Part shown: piece by piece, positions 31,165 to 40,765 of the stretch
Layout of the letters: each line of letters opens with the position of its first letter
Position numbering within the stretch: position 1 is the stretch's first letter
From: Ignavibacteriota bacterium
GTDB taxonomy: Bacteria; Bacteroidota; Ignavibacteria; SZUA-365
Direction: 5' to 3'
Assembly (NCBI GenBank): GCA_016218045.1
Contig: JACRFB010000023.1
Location: forward strand, 1 to 41,001
Length of the DNA stretch: 41,001 bases
The notes under the pieces: generated by a model
The model's database searches: none
Seen by the model: the letters and a program-made list of their open reading frames with translations, nothing else
What the model was told of the DNA's origin: nothing
Made by a program: the position numbers and the translations under genes

Positions 31165-31345
31165 ATATGACGCCAAGATCACAGCGAGCGATATTCTGGA
31201 CGCTGAGCTGCAGGACTTGCGCGATGCATTGCCGGACTGTACAACGACAGCGTTGCAGCAGGCGTATGTAGCACTTTGCAGTATCAGAGATCCTGAGCGT
31301 ACCGGCGTCATTGCTGTTGAGCTTGCGCGGCGCGCAAACAACTGA
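31151..31345 (+). CDS. Small acidic protein upstream of the tail tube gene
   Basis: The ATG at 31151 with GGAG upstream gives 64 residues (MSAVEYDAKITASDILDAEL). It is helical and acidic with no membrane segment. No family was recognised. Its position just before the tube gene suggests a tail or capsid accessory role. Confidence 0.5.
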   Translation: MSAVEYDAKITASDILDAELQDLRDALPDCTTTALQQAYVALCSIRDPERTGVIAVELARRANN

Positions 31346-31385
31346 CACGTCATAACATCCAAACAGACCACACAGGAGCAACACC

Positions 31386-32039
31386 ATGGCACAGCGCACC
31401 CCCGCCGAGATTGCACAGGAGCTGTATATCAACGGCAACAACTTCGCCATTATCTATCCAATCACGTCTGCTTCGGGCACGTTGACACTCGGCACGCCGC
31501 TGCCGTTTGAAGCGCTATCGGAAACGAGCATCAAGGATCCGATGTCGACCGGTAAAACCGAGTACATCCAGGCCAATCTCGACAACGGCGTGACCGTGGA
31601 GGCGAAGAAGGTGACGAAAGTTGTTGATGCCGCCACGGGCGCTGAAAAGGTTGGCGGCGGCGGCGACAATGTCCCGACTATCAAATTCACGCACTACGAG
31701 GCATCGAAGGACAAGCTCGCAGCCGTAAAGGCGCTGCAGGATGATTACGTGCTCGTCTGTGTGGGCCTCGGTGACGACGCCGCGGATGCCGCAGACGTGG
31801 CAGTGGCAGTACTGCTCGGCAAGATCACAAGCGATATCGAGCGGTCAACCAAGGGCAACGAGATGGTGAGCTGGCCGGTCGAAGTCCAGGGCGAGACGAT
31901 CGCCGGCATCACGGCCGGAACCGTAACAACATGGCTCACCACGATCACCCCGCTCGGCGCCGACGCTGCAATCACCATCCCCGCGTTGACAACAGGCGAC
32001 GTTGTGACGCTGGCCACCGGCGTCATGCTGTACCTCTAA
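31386..32039 (+). CDS. Major tail tube protein candidate
   Basis: The 217-residue product has a strong CAGGAG before the ATG, as expected of an abundant structural protein. It combines a beta-rich N-terminal domain (NNFAIIYPITSASGTLTLGT) with a Gly/Asp loop (GAEKVGGGGDNVPTIKF) and a C-terminal region that may be an extra surface domain. No tail-sheath gene is present next to it. Assignment rests on size, expression signal and place at the head of the tail genes. Confidence 0.6.
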   Translation: MAQRTPAEIAQELYINGNNFAIIYPITSASGTLTLGTPLPFEALSETSIKDPMSTGKTEYIQANLDNGVTVEAKKVTKVVDAATGAEKVGGGGDNVPTIKFTHYEASKDKLAAVKALQDDYVLVCVGLGDDAADAADVAVAVLLGKITSDIERSTKGNEMVSWPVEVQGETIAGITAGTVTTWLTTITPLGADAAITIPALTTGDVVTLATGVMLYL

Positions 32040-32123
32040 CGGTTACGGTCAAAACACGTCGTGGCGGGCTTTCGTCAGATATCGACATTTTATGAGGACG
32101 GTTACGGTACCGTAACCGTCCTC
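32039..32123 (+). promoter_or_regulatory. 30-bp perfect palindrome plus upstream arm copy, attenuator-like
   Basis: Positions 32094..32123 form a perfect dyad with 15-base arms (GAGGACGGTTACGGT and its complement) and no loop. A further copy of ACGGTTACGGT lies at 32039..32049, right at the previous stop codon. The right arm can therefore pair with either left copy, and the longer hairpin would enclose the GTG start at 32061. This could control translation of the large tail gene. Confidence 0.6.
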
Positions 32124-34421
32124 TTTGTCGTCGCCGATACCTACGATGACCTTTTCGCCACGGCCGCCCATCCTGACATAGACGTCGTCCAACTTAAGAC
32201 GACGAAGAAAGATCTCGACCTGCAGGCAGGTGTGCAGGCAGAGGACGAGTTGACGTTCACCCTGGACGAGGCGTCCGCATCTGGAGCTGCTGATTCAAAC
32301 GCAGTCGCGTTTATCCTCGACGCCCGCGACGCTGCAGTACTGCGCTACGTTGCCCTGTTTGTCAATCCAGTGGATCCAGACGCACCAACAAACGATGAAG
32401 CTGAATTCACAGGCGTCATCCGTCCTGAGTTTCACGCTACGGACAGCGTCTGGTCCGGTGGGCAGTGGAGCGAATCTCCCAGCCCCGTCCGTGTGTGGGA
32501 TGTTACAGCGCGGCCGTTCTGGGCTGACATCCTCGAAAGTGTCCCGCTCAAAGATCTGATCTACGGCAATGCCACAACGGGCGTGTCTGCCGCATTCAAT
32601 ACCGCCTGGGAGACTGCGTGGGTCGCGGACCGTATGGGGTACTTTCGCGATACATCCAGCGGTCGCGAAGCCCTGTGGGGATCCATCACCTCGGTCAATG
32701 CTGCGCTTGAGTCGCTGTGTGCGGCACTGGCAAACGGCCTACAGGTACTTGGTCGCGGCACGTATGCCATCAGCATCGTCAACTCAACGTGCGGATTCAG
32801 AATTATCCCGCAGCGCATTGCGTACTGCAAGCGACTGGGTGGCGGCTATGGTCGGTATGCCTATGCGAAAGATTCGTCGAACACAAAAGTGTATCGCGTG
32901 CGCTCAGACGACGCCTTCGAGCCGATGTTGGGCTGGCCTGCTGGTTGGGTCCCCAGCGCGCTGAGTAACACCCATCTGTACTGCCAGTATCAGCTGGTAA
33001 AGCCCAGCATCGTCGACAAAAAGGACGTGTACTCTCCTCCAGGCACCAACGCCCAGGCAATCGCGTTTGAGCGTTACGACAATTTAGCCGAGCTGATCTA
33101 TGCCGTTGCTTTTGCGTTGGGCATGTACGTGCGGTTTACCTACATAGGCAGTTCGGATTTGCAGATCGAATTTGTTCCGCGCGCCGGCGTATCGCAGCAC
33201 CGCGTATGGTTGAGAGATGCGACAAAGGCGGACCTGGACACGTCGCCGATGGATCCTGACGACGATAAGCAGTTTTACGGAGCTGCAAGCGGACTCGCTG
33301 GAGAGGGTGGGCACTATATCTACGATGCGATCAACGGGGTGTACAAGTTGAATGACGAGTGGCGGGATGCAAAGCGAGAAGGAGATCAGCTCTTGTTCTC
33401 GATCGGCATTCCGTTCCGGTCGTTCAAGCCCGGGTATGCCGCTGACGGAGAAAATTGGTCCGATGTCTTGTTGCCCCACAACGCACGGTTCTACAACGGC
33501 GGCGCTGCTGTCACGACACATCCAGCCGAGTATTACGATGCGAAGGGTTCATGCACGACTCTGTTTTGTCGCACAGCCGCAGTAGGCGATACAGATACAA
33601 CGGTAGAGCATGGGCTCAACGGTACCGACGATGTGATTGAGCCGGTGGGGCTTATCGGCGTGCGTGTCTCCGGCGTGTATGACTACTGGTTTGACACCTT
33701 GGAAAGCTACGTCTCCTGGCTCATCGATCGCGACGGTGCCTTCTATAAGACCGAATACAGCATTGATGTGCCGTACCTCTGCAGCTGGAGAAAGAGTGCC
33801 GACGGTACGCACCCCGACGACGACGGCGGCCGCGGCCGAATCCTGAATCTGGCGCTTGGCTGCGAATACGTTCAGGATGGTGTGGAGTACGTCGTCGTTG
33901 GGATTGAACGCGATTGGGCGGTGCGCTCGACGCGGCTGCGGCTGCAAAACATTGACCGCTTCGCATTCGGCGAGCCTGATAATCCTGCGACGACCGATGG
34001 CAGCGTCCCAGCGCTTGCGGACGGCGGCGATGGGTACCAGGCGACTCTTACCCGTGAGTGTGTTGCAGGAGAGGCTCTGGCTCAGGGTGACGTTTTGTAC
34101 ATGGCTGCAGATGGTGCGCTGTACCGTGCGACAGCGACCGATGCAGTGTACGGACGTATCGTGGGCGTGGCGGCTCATGCCGCCGCAACCGACGAGGTTG
34201 TATCGGTGCTGCTGCCGCCGTCCATATGCGACTCGTTGGCGTACGCGTTTTCGTCCGGCGATCGCTTATATCTGAGGACAGGTTCGCCGAACGTGTCTTC
34301 ATCGCGGCTCGCTTCCAACACTGGCACCGAAAATCTTTTCCTTGAGCTTGGGACTGCGCTCAGTCCTGCGTCATTTCGCTTCGAGCTCGGAGAGCAGTTC
34401 GTATTTCCTCCAACATTTTGA
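32061..34421 (+). CDS. Large tail-tip or hub-like protein
   Basis: The 786-residue product starts with GTG and has no clear ribosome site. The first part contains a domain with ISTFYEDGYGTVTVLFVVAD and acidic beta text. The middle is rich in aromatic residues and the C-terminal 120 residues (ECVAGEALAQGDVLYMAADG) look like a fibre or decoration-type beta domain. Position and size fit a tail-tip/hub or distal-tail protein. No domain can be named securely. Confidence 0.6.
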   Translation: MAGFRQISTFYEDGYGTVTVLFVVADTYDDLFATAAHPDIDVVQLKTTKKDLDLQAGVQAEDELTFTLDEASASGAADSNAVAFILDARDAAVLRYVALFVNPVDPDAPTNDEAEFTGVIRPEFHATDSVWSGGQWSESPSPVRVWDVTARPFWADILESVPLKDLIYGNATTGVSAAFNTAWETAWVADRMGYFRDTSSGREALWGSITSVNAALESLCAALANGLQVLGRGTYAISIVNSTCGFRIIPQRIAYCKRLGGGYGRYAYAKDSSNTKVYRVRSDDAFEPMLGWPAGWVPSALSNTHLYCQYQLVKPSIVDKKDVYSPPGTNAQAIAFERYDNLAELIYAVAFALGMYVRFTYIGSSDLQIEFVPRAGVSQHRVWLRDATKADLDTSPMDPDDDKQFYGAASGLAGEGGHYIYDAINGVYKLNDEWRDAKREGDQLLFSIGIPFRSFKPGYAADGENWSDVLLPHNARFYNGGAAVTTHPAEYYDAKGSCTTLFCRTAAVGDTDTTVEHGLNGTDDVIEPVGLIGVRVSGVYDYWFDTLESYVSWLIDRDGAFYKTEYSIDVPYLCSWRKSADGTHPDDDGGRGRILNLALGCEYVQDGVEYVVVGIERDWAVRSTRLRLQNIDRFAFGEPDNPATTDGSVPALADGGDGYQATLTRECVAGEALAQGDVLYMAADGALYRATATDAVYGRIVGVAAHAAATDEVVSVLLPPSICDSLAYAFSSGDRLYLRTGSPNVSSSRLASNTGTENLFLELGTALSPASFRFELGEQFVFPPTF

Positions 34422-34432
34422 CAGGTATCCTC

Positions 34433-34705
34433 ATGGCACAGTTCACACCATCGATTGGCCGCATCGTTATATTTGTCCTGGACAACGGCATGCAGCGTCC
34501 AGCAATCATCACGTCCGTGGTCGATAATACGACTGTCAACCTCGCGGTCATGACAGACATCCAGGACTCTCTGCCGTGTCCGCTGCTCGTGCTCAACGTT
34601 GAAGCCGGCACGGCGCGCCGCCAGTGGAGCGTACCAACAGCCCAGTCAGCAGTACGGTCGACGCCGGCGCCGGCGACCAAGTCCGAAACGCAGGACGAGA
34701 AGTAA
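34433..34705 (+). CDS. Small tail-region protein
   Basis: The ATG at 34433 gives 90 residues (MAQFTPSIGRIVIFVLDNGM). The first 65 residues form a compact beta unit and the tail is Pro/Thr/Ser-rich (STPAPATKSETQDEK). No family was recognised. It is closely spaced within the tail operon. Confidence 0.55.
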   Translation: MAQFTPSIGRIVIFVLDNGMQRPAIITSVVDNTTVNLAVMTDIQDSLPCPLLVLNVEAGTARRQWSVPTAQSAVRSTPAPATKSETQDEK

Positions 34706-34708
34706 CTC

Positions 34709-35083
34709 GTGGTGCGGCTGCGCTATACGAACGGAGCGACGACTACTACGGAGCTGTTCCGTGAGCTGTCGCTCATCATGCTGCCAGAAACAACACGGCA
34801 GCAGTCGACAACGTTGCGCGGCCGACTGGTTGACCACCTGCTTGCACATCGGCGGGTATGGACACTGACCATAACCACCGAAGGCGCGATCAATGACGTT
34901 CTCTGGGTGCTCGATTTCTGGACAGCCGAGGTGCGGGAGATCCAGTATCCGTACGACGCGAACGACGCGGTGAACTGGATCCAGGTGCGTACGGCCGACG
35001 GCCGTTGTCCGATCACGTTTCGTGACGACATCGTATTGTTTCCCGAGACAGGCCTCGAGCTATTTGCAGTGGAGCCATCGTAA
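34709..35083 (+). CDS. Tail-region protein of unknown role
   Basis: The 124-residue product starts with GTG three bases after the previous stop. It mixes sheet and helix (VRLRYTNGATTTTELFRELS; TLTITTEGAINDVLWVLDFW) and ends DIVLFPETGLELFAVEPS. Its stop overlaps the next start (TAATG). A small tail-tip or baseplate-type subunit is likely from its position only. Confidence 0.6.
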   Translation: MVRLRYTNGATTTTELFRELSLIMLPETTRQQSTTLRGRLVDHLLAHRRVWTLTITTEGAINDVLWVLDFWTAEVREIQYPYDANDAVNWIQVRTADGRCPITFRDDIVLFPETGLELFAVEPS

Positions 35084-35589
35084 TGCCGCCGCCGGTTGAT
35101 TTTGTCTACCGCGACATCGATGAGTGGCGCGACATGCCAATGCATCGGCTGGTTCTCCGCGGCAAGGATAATCAGGATCTGTTTCACTTCTACCATTTGC
35201 GCCAGGGGTCGACGTGGGACATCCAGCCGGTCACTGCGCGCGGTATGTACGGCGATACGCGCACGTGCGGTTGGTTGTTCGAGGCGCGTGCACTAGTGCT
35301 GCAGAACACGTTCGAGCAGATGGTATATGATCTGGACGCCTACATGGGACGCGCGTGGGATGCGTTTGTGATTCTCAAACCCGACGCCTCGCAAGAGCAC
35401 GGCCGGCTGGTATCGATCTGGCTCGCAGATCCCGTCGGCGTAACCTGGGCACCCGTGCAGTCCGAGGGCAGACCGTCGTTTGAGGTGCGAGTAACGAAGG
35501 CGCTGACCTCGTTGTATCAACCGACCGGAATGACCGGCACGGACCACCTCTGGAATGAGGATACACTGCTGGTGAATGATCCAGCGTAG
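35083..35589 (+). CDS. Tail-region protein, possible distal tail subunit
   Basis: The 168-residue product begins MPPPVDFVYRDIDEWRDMPM and is rich in aromatic residues (LFHFYHLRQGSTWDI). Beta text continues to FEVRVTKALTSLYQPTG. Size and composition could suit a distal-tail or minor tube protein. No confident family match was made. Confidence 0.6.
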   Translation: MPPPVDFVYRDIDEWRDMPMHRLVLRGKDNQDLFHFYHLRQGSTWDIQPVTARGMYGDTRTCGWLFEARALVLQNTFEQMVYDLDAYMGRAWDAFVILKPDASQEHGRLVSIWLADPVGVTWAPVQSEGRPSFEVRVTKALTSLYQPTGMTGTDHLWNEDTLLVNDPA

Positions 35590-35597
35590 GAGGATTT

Positions 35598-36110
35598 ATG
35601 GTGGGACACGAAGAACGCGGCGGCATGTTGGTGCGCGATTTCACGGTCGAGGGCGCGACGTATCGCTACGACATGGAACTCATCACGCTCGAACAGGCTA
35701 ACATGGCCGCGGAGGTTTTGTACTACAAGCGAGCGATGCTCGAAAAGCCGGCAGCGCACGTCGCGCAGATGCTACGTGCGGGCGGTGGCGATTATCTGCT
35801 TCGCGCGTTCGCCTATACGTTGCGGCGCATCGATGCCGACGGGAAGCCCGCGCCGTTTTCCGACCAGGAATACGAGCGGGCGCTGCAGGATGTGCGCACA
35901 ATGAGCGTCCGCACACACGCCGATGTGGAGGCCTGCGTGAGTGATTTTTTTACGCGTTTCGGGCTGGAGTCCGTCGCGCGAACAGTGCTATCGCGAGCCG
36001 ACGAAGTACGCGTGGATCTGGCCGATCTCATCGCATCGCTCGGATCGAATCTCGCACAGATCAACGCCGCGGAGCGGCCCGCCGCCTCTTCGAACGCGAC
36101 GGAGTCATGA
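35598..36110 (+). CDS. Tail assembly chaperone candidate
   Basis: The 170-residue helical product has AGGAGG before its ATG. Text such as MELITLEQANMAAEVLYYKR and LLRAFAYTLRRIDADGKPAP resembles tape-measure chaperones, which precede the tape measure gene in siphophages. The small gene at 36107 could be its partner, but no slippery sequence like the lambda G/T site is evident at the overlap. Confidence 0.55.
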   Translation: MVGHEERGGMLVRDFTVEGATYRYDMELITLEQANMAAEVLYYKRAMLEKPAAHVAQMLRAGGGDYLLRAFAYTLRRIDADGKPAPFSDQEYERALQDVRTMSVRTHADVEACVSDFFTRFGLESVARTVLSRADEVRVDLADLIASLGSNLAQINAAERPAASSNATES

Positions 36111-36277
36111 GGACTCTGTACGATGATGGCACTCTCAGGCTGCGGCTGTCTGATGCGCGGCGCGACCCGTTGGTTGCCCTTGTCGCGCAGAACGATCCGC
36201 TGCGGATGGCGGATGCCCGGCGAACGCTCTGGTACGATGCAATCAGTGGGATCGAATATCTGATGGAGTCGATGTGA
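36107..36277 (+). CDS. Small protein between chaperone and tail genes (56 residues)
   Basis: The ATG at 36107 overlaps the upstream stop (ATGA) and follows GGAG. The product (MRTLYDDGTLRLRLSDARRD, then DPLRMADARRTLWYDAISG) is compact and charged. Its length and position match a second chaperone piece made as a separate protein rather than by frameshift. The function is inferred from position. Confidence 0.6.
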   Translation: MRTLYDDGTLRLRLSDARRDPLVALVAQNDPLRMADARRTLWYDAISGIEYLMESM

Positions 36278-36663
36278 CAATCAGCGAACGTGATGCGACA
36301 GACAAAGTGCGCGATTTTCTCAACGCGTGGCGACTGCGTGATTGGGCTGCGATGGCGCGCACAATACAGCTCACGCCGGCGTCGCATCATGGTGGCCGCC
36401 TAGCGGATTACCTTCGTACCTGGTTCTCGCCGCGCATGCTGGTCTCATATTCTATCGAAGACACGGTCATCTTCTCGGACTGCATGATGGAGATACGTGT
36501 GCTGATCAAGTACCTGCACCCCGGCACGCCCGGACGACGAGTAGAGCTGCGAGTCAACACGATTTGTGAACTCGCGCCGTACACGCCTGCAGGTGGTGAA
36601 GTGCCTGGCGGCGTCTGGGGTGTAAACCCCGCCAGCGCGTTGCGCGAATATGTGGTGACGTGA
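36274..36663 (+). CDS. Unknown protein before tape measure, possible NTF2-like fold
   Basis: The 129-residue product starts with GTG overlapping the previous stop. VRDFLNAWRLRDWAAMARTI resembles the first helices of NTF2-like proteins. Later strands (SYSIEDTVIFSDCMMEIRVL; RRVELRVNTICELAPY) fit the same fold. The match is by pattern only. It lies directly before the tape measure and overlaps it by a few bases. Confidence 0.55.
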   Translation: MTISERDATDKVRDFLNAWRLRDWAAMARTIQLTPASHHGGRLADYLRTWFSPRMLVSYSIEDTVIFSDCMMEIRVLIKYLHPGTPGRRVELRVNTICELAPYTPAGGEVPGGVWGVNPASALREYVVT

Positions 36664-39600
36664 TGCCTGAACTTCCAGTAGTTGTCACGTTCTCTCCCGC
36701 ACTCGATGTGGCGCGCCTAAATGTTATGATCATGGCGCTTAAACGCGCATTGGGACCTCTCGGGCAGGAAATCAAACCGATCGACGGAGATGCCCTTGCC
36801 GCAGAACTGCGCCAGGTACAGAAGGCGGCAAAAGATGCTGGTGAGGAAATCGACCGCACTGATGAAAAGCTGAACACGCCAGCGGCTGCTGGAAGCGGCG
36901 TGCCGGGAGGCAGGGCCTTTCAGTTCAACCAGCTCTATCAAAGTGTGACGGCCGTCAGCTCCGCGGTGCAGGATCTGAGCGCACCGTTTACCGCACTCGA
37001 TACTCAGGTGAAGAATATCGGTACGCTTGGAGTCGAGAATTTTGAGGCGTACGCCGACCTGGCGATAGACCTCTCGACTCGCGTGCCTGACTCTGCCGCC
37101 GCGATCGCTGCAGGTGTATACGACGCAATCGGTGCCGGCGTCACGGGCACGCAGGAGGAGATCATCTCGTTTGTCGAGACGGCATCGAAGATGGCCGTCG
37201 CCGGCATGAGCGACACGCAGAGCGCTGTCAACGGTCTCACCTCGGTGATGAACGCGTACAAGCTGCCTGCGACCGACGCTGCACGCGTGAGCGACATATT
37301 CTTCGGCGCCATCAACGTTGGAAAGACGACACTGCCGGAAATGAACGCCAGTCTGGCAAACGTGATTCCCGCGGCGTCGGCCGCCGGCGTCGTGTTCGAA
37401 GAAGTCGCCGCGATGATCGCACAGATGACATCGCTCGGCGTGCCCACAAGTCAGGCTACTACTCAGATTCGATCGGCGATAGTGGAGCTGCAAAAACCGG
37501 CAGGACCTCTGGCATCTGTCATGAACTCAGTCGGTCTAAACGCAGCGAACATTGGAGAGGAGATCCGTCGGAAGGGCCTTATTCCGACTCTGCAGAAGGT
37601 CGAGAAAGCCGCCGCGTCGATGGGCCTGTCGATGACGCAGGTGTTCAGTAGCAGCGAGGCCGCCTCGGCCGCGCTGCTCGTAACAGGAGAAAACGCATCA
37701 CGCGCGAATTCCACTTTTGACGCCGTGCAGCTCCAGGTCAAAGCCAAGGCCTCGCAGCAGGCGTTCGCCGTCGCGTCCGAAGGGATCGAGGTACAGGCGA
37801 AGATCACACTCAACAAAATTCAGTCGTATTTCATGGGCGCGTTTGATGTGATAGGCGGTGGCGCGATATCGGCGGCCAACACAGTCGCTTCGCTCGCGCC
37901 AACGCTCACGGCCATCACAAGTCTGAAGTCCATCGTACCCGACTCGGCAATCACCTCGCTCAAGGTGGCTCTCGACACCAAGGCACTGCCGGCGATTCAG
38001 AAGATTGCGCCTGCGTTGTTCACCGCTAGTGCAGGCGGGAAGCTCGCATTTGCTGGTCTCAGTAAGGCGGCTGTGGCGTTCGCTACAAATCCTGTGTTTC
38101 TCACCATTGCCGGTATTGCCGCCGTGGTGACTGCTACAAAGCTTTTGACCGATGCGCTGAATGAAACGGCGGCAGAGCGTGCGGCCGAGACGAATGAGCA
38201 GCTCAAATTCACTCAGCAACAAAAGGCCGAGACCGAGTCACGTATGGCGCAGGTCGAAAGCACTGAGGCGTTGGCATGGGAGTACGTGCACCTGGCAAAA
38301 CAAGTCGAGGCGTCGGGATTGAGTGCGGAGGAGGCCGCGTCGAAGAAAGAGCGGCTCAGCCAAATAACAGAGCAGCTCAACGGACAATATCCGGGTGTCA
38401 TTAAACGGACTGGCGATCTCGCCGATAACCTCGACGCCGTCAAGAAGCTCGCGGCCGATTCAGCTTCGAAGATCGACGACCTGCAGGGATCGTTGGACCG
38501 GCTGAGTCAGGCTGAGCAGGATCTATTGAAGCTGCAACTTCAAGACCAGGTCGACGTGGCCGCGGAAGATATTGAGAATATGATGACCGAGATCATCAAC
38601 GATTCTCAGGGTTTCATGGAGAACAAAGCGGCTGATATTGGCGAATGGCTGGGCCTCGGTTCCGCTGGCCGTGTGAGCGCACAGCAGTTTGTAAAGAGCT
38701 TCACCCTCGAGATGCAGGACGCAAAAAACGGTGCCGAGTTGGCCGATGCATATGACGCAGTAAGGAAGCGTATTGCAGACTCCGGCGCAGAACCCGAACA
38801 GGTGCGCCAGTTGACGGCCCTTGCGGCGAAGTACCACCAGGCTCGTTTGCAGCAACTCTCGAGTGAAAAGCAAAAAGAGGAAGAGACAGGCGCTGCTGCC
38901 GTACAGAAAAAACAGGAAGTGCTGACCGTTGGTGGGCGTATCGCTGAGATTGAAGCACAGATCAAATCAATAGAAGAACAGCGCGCGAAAATTCCGTTTC
39001 TATCGGTTGACCGAATCAAGCAACTGGCATCCCTGGACTCACAACGCGCGGCTCTTCAGAAGGAACTGGAGCAACTCCAGGGTAAAAACACGAAAAGCGG
39101 CGAGTCGGCCTACGACCTCGCCAAGAAGAAGCTCGACACAGAACTGCGCACTCTGACCAATGAGGAGAAACGTGCGCAGGTAGTGCGAGAATCACGCAGG
39201 CTGGACGAAGGACGCAAGCGCACGGCCGAGGACGAACTCGCTGATGCGACCGCACACCGTGGTGTACTGGCGCAACAGCTTGAGCTTGAAAATAGGCGCC
39301 TCGCCACCGCTCGAAAATACAAGGACGGCGCAAAGGATGTGGAGGGCATCCAGGCGCGCATCCAGGAAATCAACGTCGACATTGCGGCCCAGGAAAACAC
39401 TATCAAAGAGGCACAGGCAGGCGTGCTCGAGGATGCGCGAGACCTGGCTCAGAAGATCCGCGACGAGCGTCTGGCCGTAATCGAATTTGAGGTGGGCCTC
39501 GGATTGGCGAACAACACGGCCATCGTGGCAGAGATCGGCCGCCAGCTCGCTGAAATCAACCAGGAGGTTCTGCAGGCACAGACCGCCGGTAACTCCGATC

Positions 39601-40727
39601 TCGTCGACGAGCTGCAGGCTAAAATGCGTGATCTCTACCAGAGACAGTATGACCTGGCACGCGAGGCTGCAGACCGCGAGCGCGACTTGCTGAATGATAA
39701 AATGGAGCGTGAGGCCGCGGCAATGCAGGCACGGCTCGACCGCGAACGCGCATTCTTCGATCGGCTGGTGGAGCTGCAGGAGCGGCTGGGCACAAAATCT
39801 CTGGATCTACAGTCCGATGATCGCCTGGCCGCGCTCGATGCGCAGAAGAAACGCGAACTCGACGCCGTGGGGGATAGCGCCGAAGCGAAGGAGCAGCTCG
39901 AACGCGTCTTTGCGGCTCGTCGTGAGGCGGTCGAGGAAGAGATCGCACGCAAGCGCCAGGTTCTGCAGGCGCGTATTGCCGGGCAGCAGGCGGAAGCCGA
40001 TCGTGTCCAGGCTGTGCGGAAGCTTGAGGCTGATCGTGCACGAAAAGCAGCGGAGCTGGCCACGTTAGCGCCCGGATCTCCCGAGGCCGAAAAGGCACGT
40101 CGCGATCTGGCCGAGATCGAAGGCGCCCTGAGCGAAAAGGCTGATTCGCTCAACGGGATTATGGAAACCATGAGTGCGGGATTCAGCGATGCCATGGCTG
40201 GCCTATTCTCGGGCGACCCGGAGGCGATGCGTGAGTCGGTTCGTGGTACGATGTCCATGATTGCCGGCATCCTCGAAAACCTTGCTGCGGCGGCCATCGA
40301 AAAAATGGTGTTGGACTGGTTGCTAATTGACCCTGCGTCCGCAGCTCTGCCGTTCTGGGTTAAGCTAGGAGTAATACCCATGATAAAGGTGGCGGCACGC
40401 GGGCTGGTAGGTGGTCTGTTGGGTCCAGTCCTGGCGCAGCTAGCCAGTTTTGCGTCGGGCGGCCGTGTGGACGAGCCGACTGTAGCTGTTGTTGGCGACG
40501 CAGCAAGGGCCGGCATGTCGCGCAACACAGAATGGATTTTCCGCGACCAGGACATCGAGGCGTTACAGGCGGCGCAGGCGGCTACGATGTATTCGCTCCT
40601 GCGGTCAGAATTTGCTATGTTGCGCAGCGCGATCGACCAGATCAACGGCCGCTTCGTTCTGACCGGCGAACAGATCCGTGTCGCGTCTGACCGTAACCGC
40701 GCTCGCCAGCGTCAACGGTACCGCTAA
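36663..40727 (+). CDS. Tape measure protein, TP901-type
   Basis: The 1354-residue product uses the ATG at 36663, overlapping the previous stop (TGATG). Residues about 100-340 match the TP901-type tape measure core (STRVPDSAAAIAAGVYDAIG; ATTQIRSAIVELQKPAGPLA). Hydrophobic segments lie near 395-425 and 475-495 and again near 1205-1265 (GGLLGPVLAQLASF). Very long charged coiled coils fill about 500-620 and 730-1170. At about 0.15 nm per residue the tail would be near 200 nm. It sets tail length and may form part of the DNA ejection channel. It is the last gene of the prophage. Confidence 0.92.
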   Translation: MPELPVVVTFSPALDVARLNVMIMALKRALGPLGQEIKPIDGDALAAELRQVQKAAKDAGEEIDRTDEKLNTPAAAGSGVPGGRAFQFNQLYQSVTAVSSAVQDLSAPFTALDTQVKNIGTLGVENFEAYADLAIDLSTRVPDSAAAIAAGVYDAIGAGVTGTQEEIISFVETASKMAVAGMSDTQSAVNGLTSVMNAYKLPATDAARVSDIFFGAINVGKTTLPEMNASLANVIPAASAAGVVFEEVAAMIAQMTSLGVPTSQATTQIRSAIVELQKPAGPLASVMNSVGLNAANIGEEIRRKGLIPTLQKVEKAAASMGLSMTQVFSSSEAASAALLVTGENASRANSTFDAVQLQVKAKASQQAFAVASEGIEVQAKITLNKIQSYFMGAFDVIGGGAISAANTVASLAPTLTAITSLKSIVPDSAITSLKVALDTKALPAIQKIAPALFTASAGGKLAFAGLSKAAVAFATNPVFLTIAGIAAVVTATKLLTDALNETAAERAAETNEQLKFTQQQKAETESRMAQVESTEALAWEYVHLAKQVEASGLSAEEAASKKERLSQITEQLNGQYPGVIKRTGDLADNLDAVKKLAADSASKIDDLQGSLDRLSQAEQDLLKLQLQDQVDVAAEDIENMMTEIINDSQGFMENKAADIGEWLGLGSAGRVSAQQFVKSFTLEMQDAKNGAELADAYDAVRKRIADSGAEPEQVRQLTALAAKYHQARLQQLSSEKQKEEETGAAAVQKKQEVLTVGGRIAEIEAQIKSIEEQRAKIPFLSVDRIKQLASLDSQRAALQKELEQLQGKNTKSGESAYDLAKKKLDTELRTLTNEEKRAQVVRESRRLDEGRKRTAEDELADATAHRGVLAQQLELENRRLATARKYKDGAKDVEGIQARIQEINVDIAAQENTIKEAQAGVLEDARDLAQKIRDERLAVIEFEVGLGLANNTAIVAEIGRQLAEINQEVLQAQTAGNSDLVDELQAKMRDLYQRQYDLAREAADRERDLLNDKMEREAAAMQARLDRERAFFDRLVELQERLGTKSLDLQSDDRLAALDAQKKRELDAVGDSAEAKEQLERVFAARREAVEEEIARKRQVLQARIAGQQAEADRVQAVRKLEADRARKAAELATLAPGSPEAEKARRDLAEIEGALSEKADSLNGIMETMSAGFSDAMAGLFSGDPEAMRESVRGTMSMIAGILENLAAAAIEKMVLDWLLIDPASAALPFWVKLGVIPMIKVAARGLVGGLLGPVLAQLASFASGGRVDEPTVAVVGDAARAGMSRNTEWIFRDQDIEALQAAQAATMYSLLRSEFAMLRSAIDQINGRFVLTGEQIRVASDRNRARQRQRYR

Positions 40728-40765
40728 TCGCCCGCCTGTCATTATGTCAGACGAAAATCACAGTT

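Noticed and set aside
31386-32039. Contractile tail (sheath plus tube) assignment
   Set aside because: No sheath-like protein or contractile baseplate set was found anywhere in the element.
35598-36277. Lambda G/T-style programmed frameshift joining the chaperone genes
   Set aside because: The second frame has its own ATG with GGAG upstream, and no slippery heptamer was seen at the overlap.
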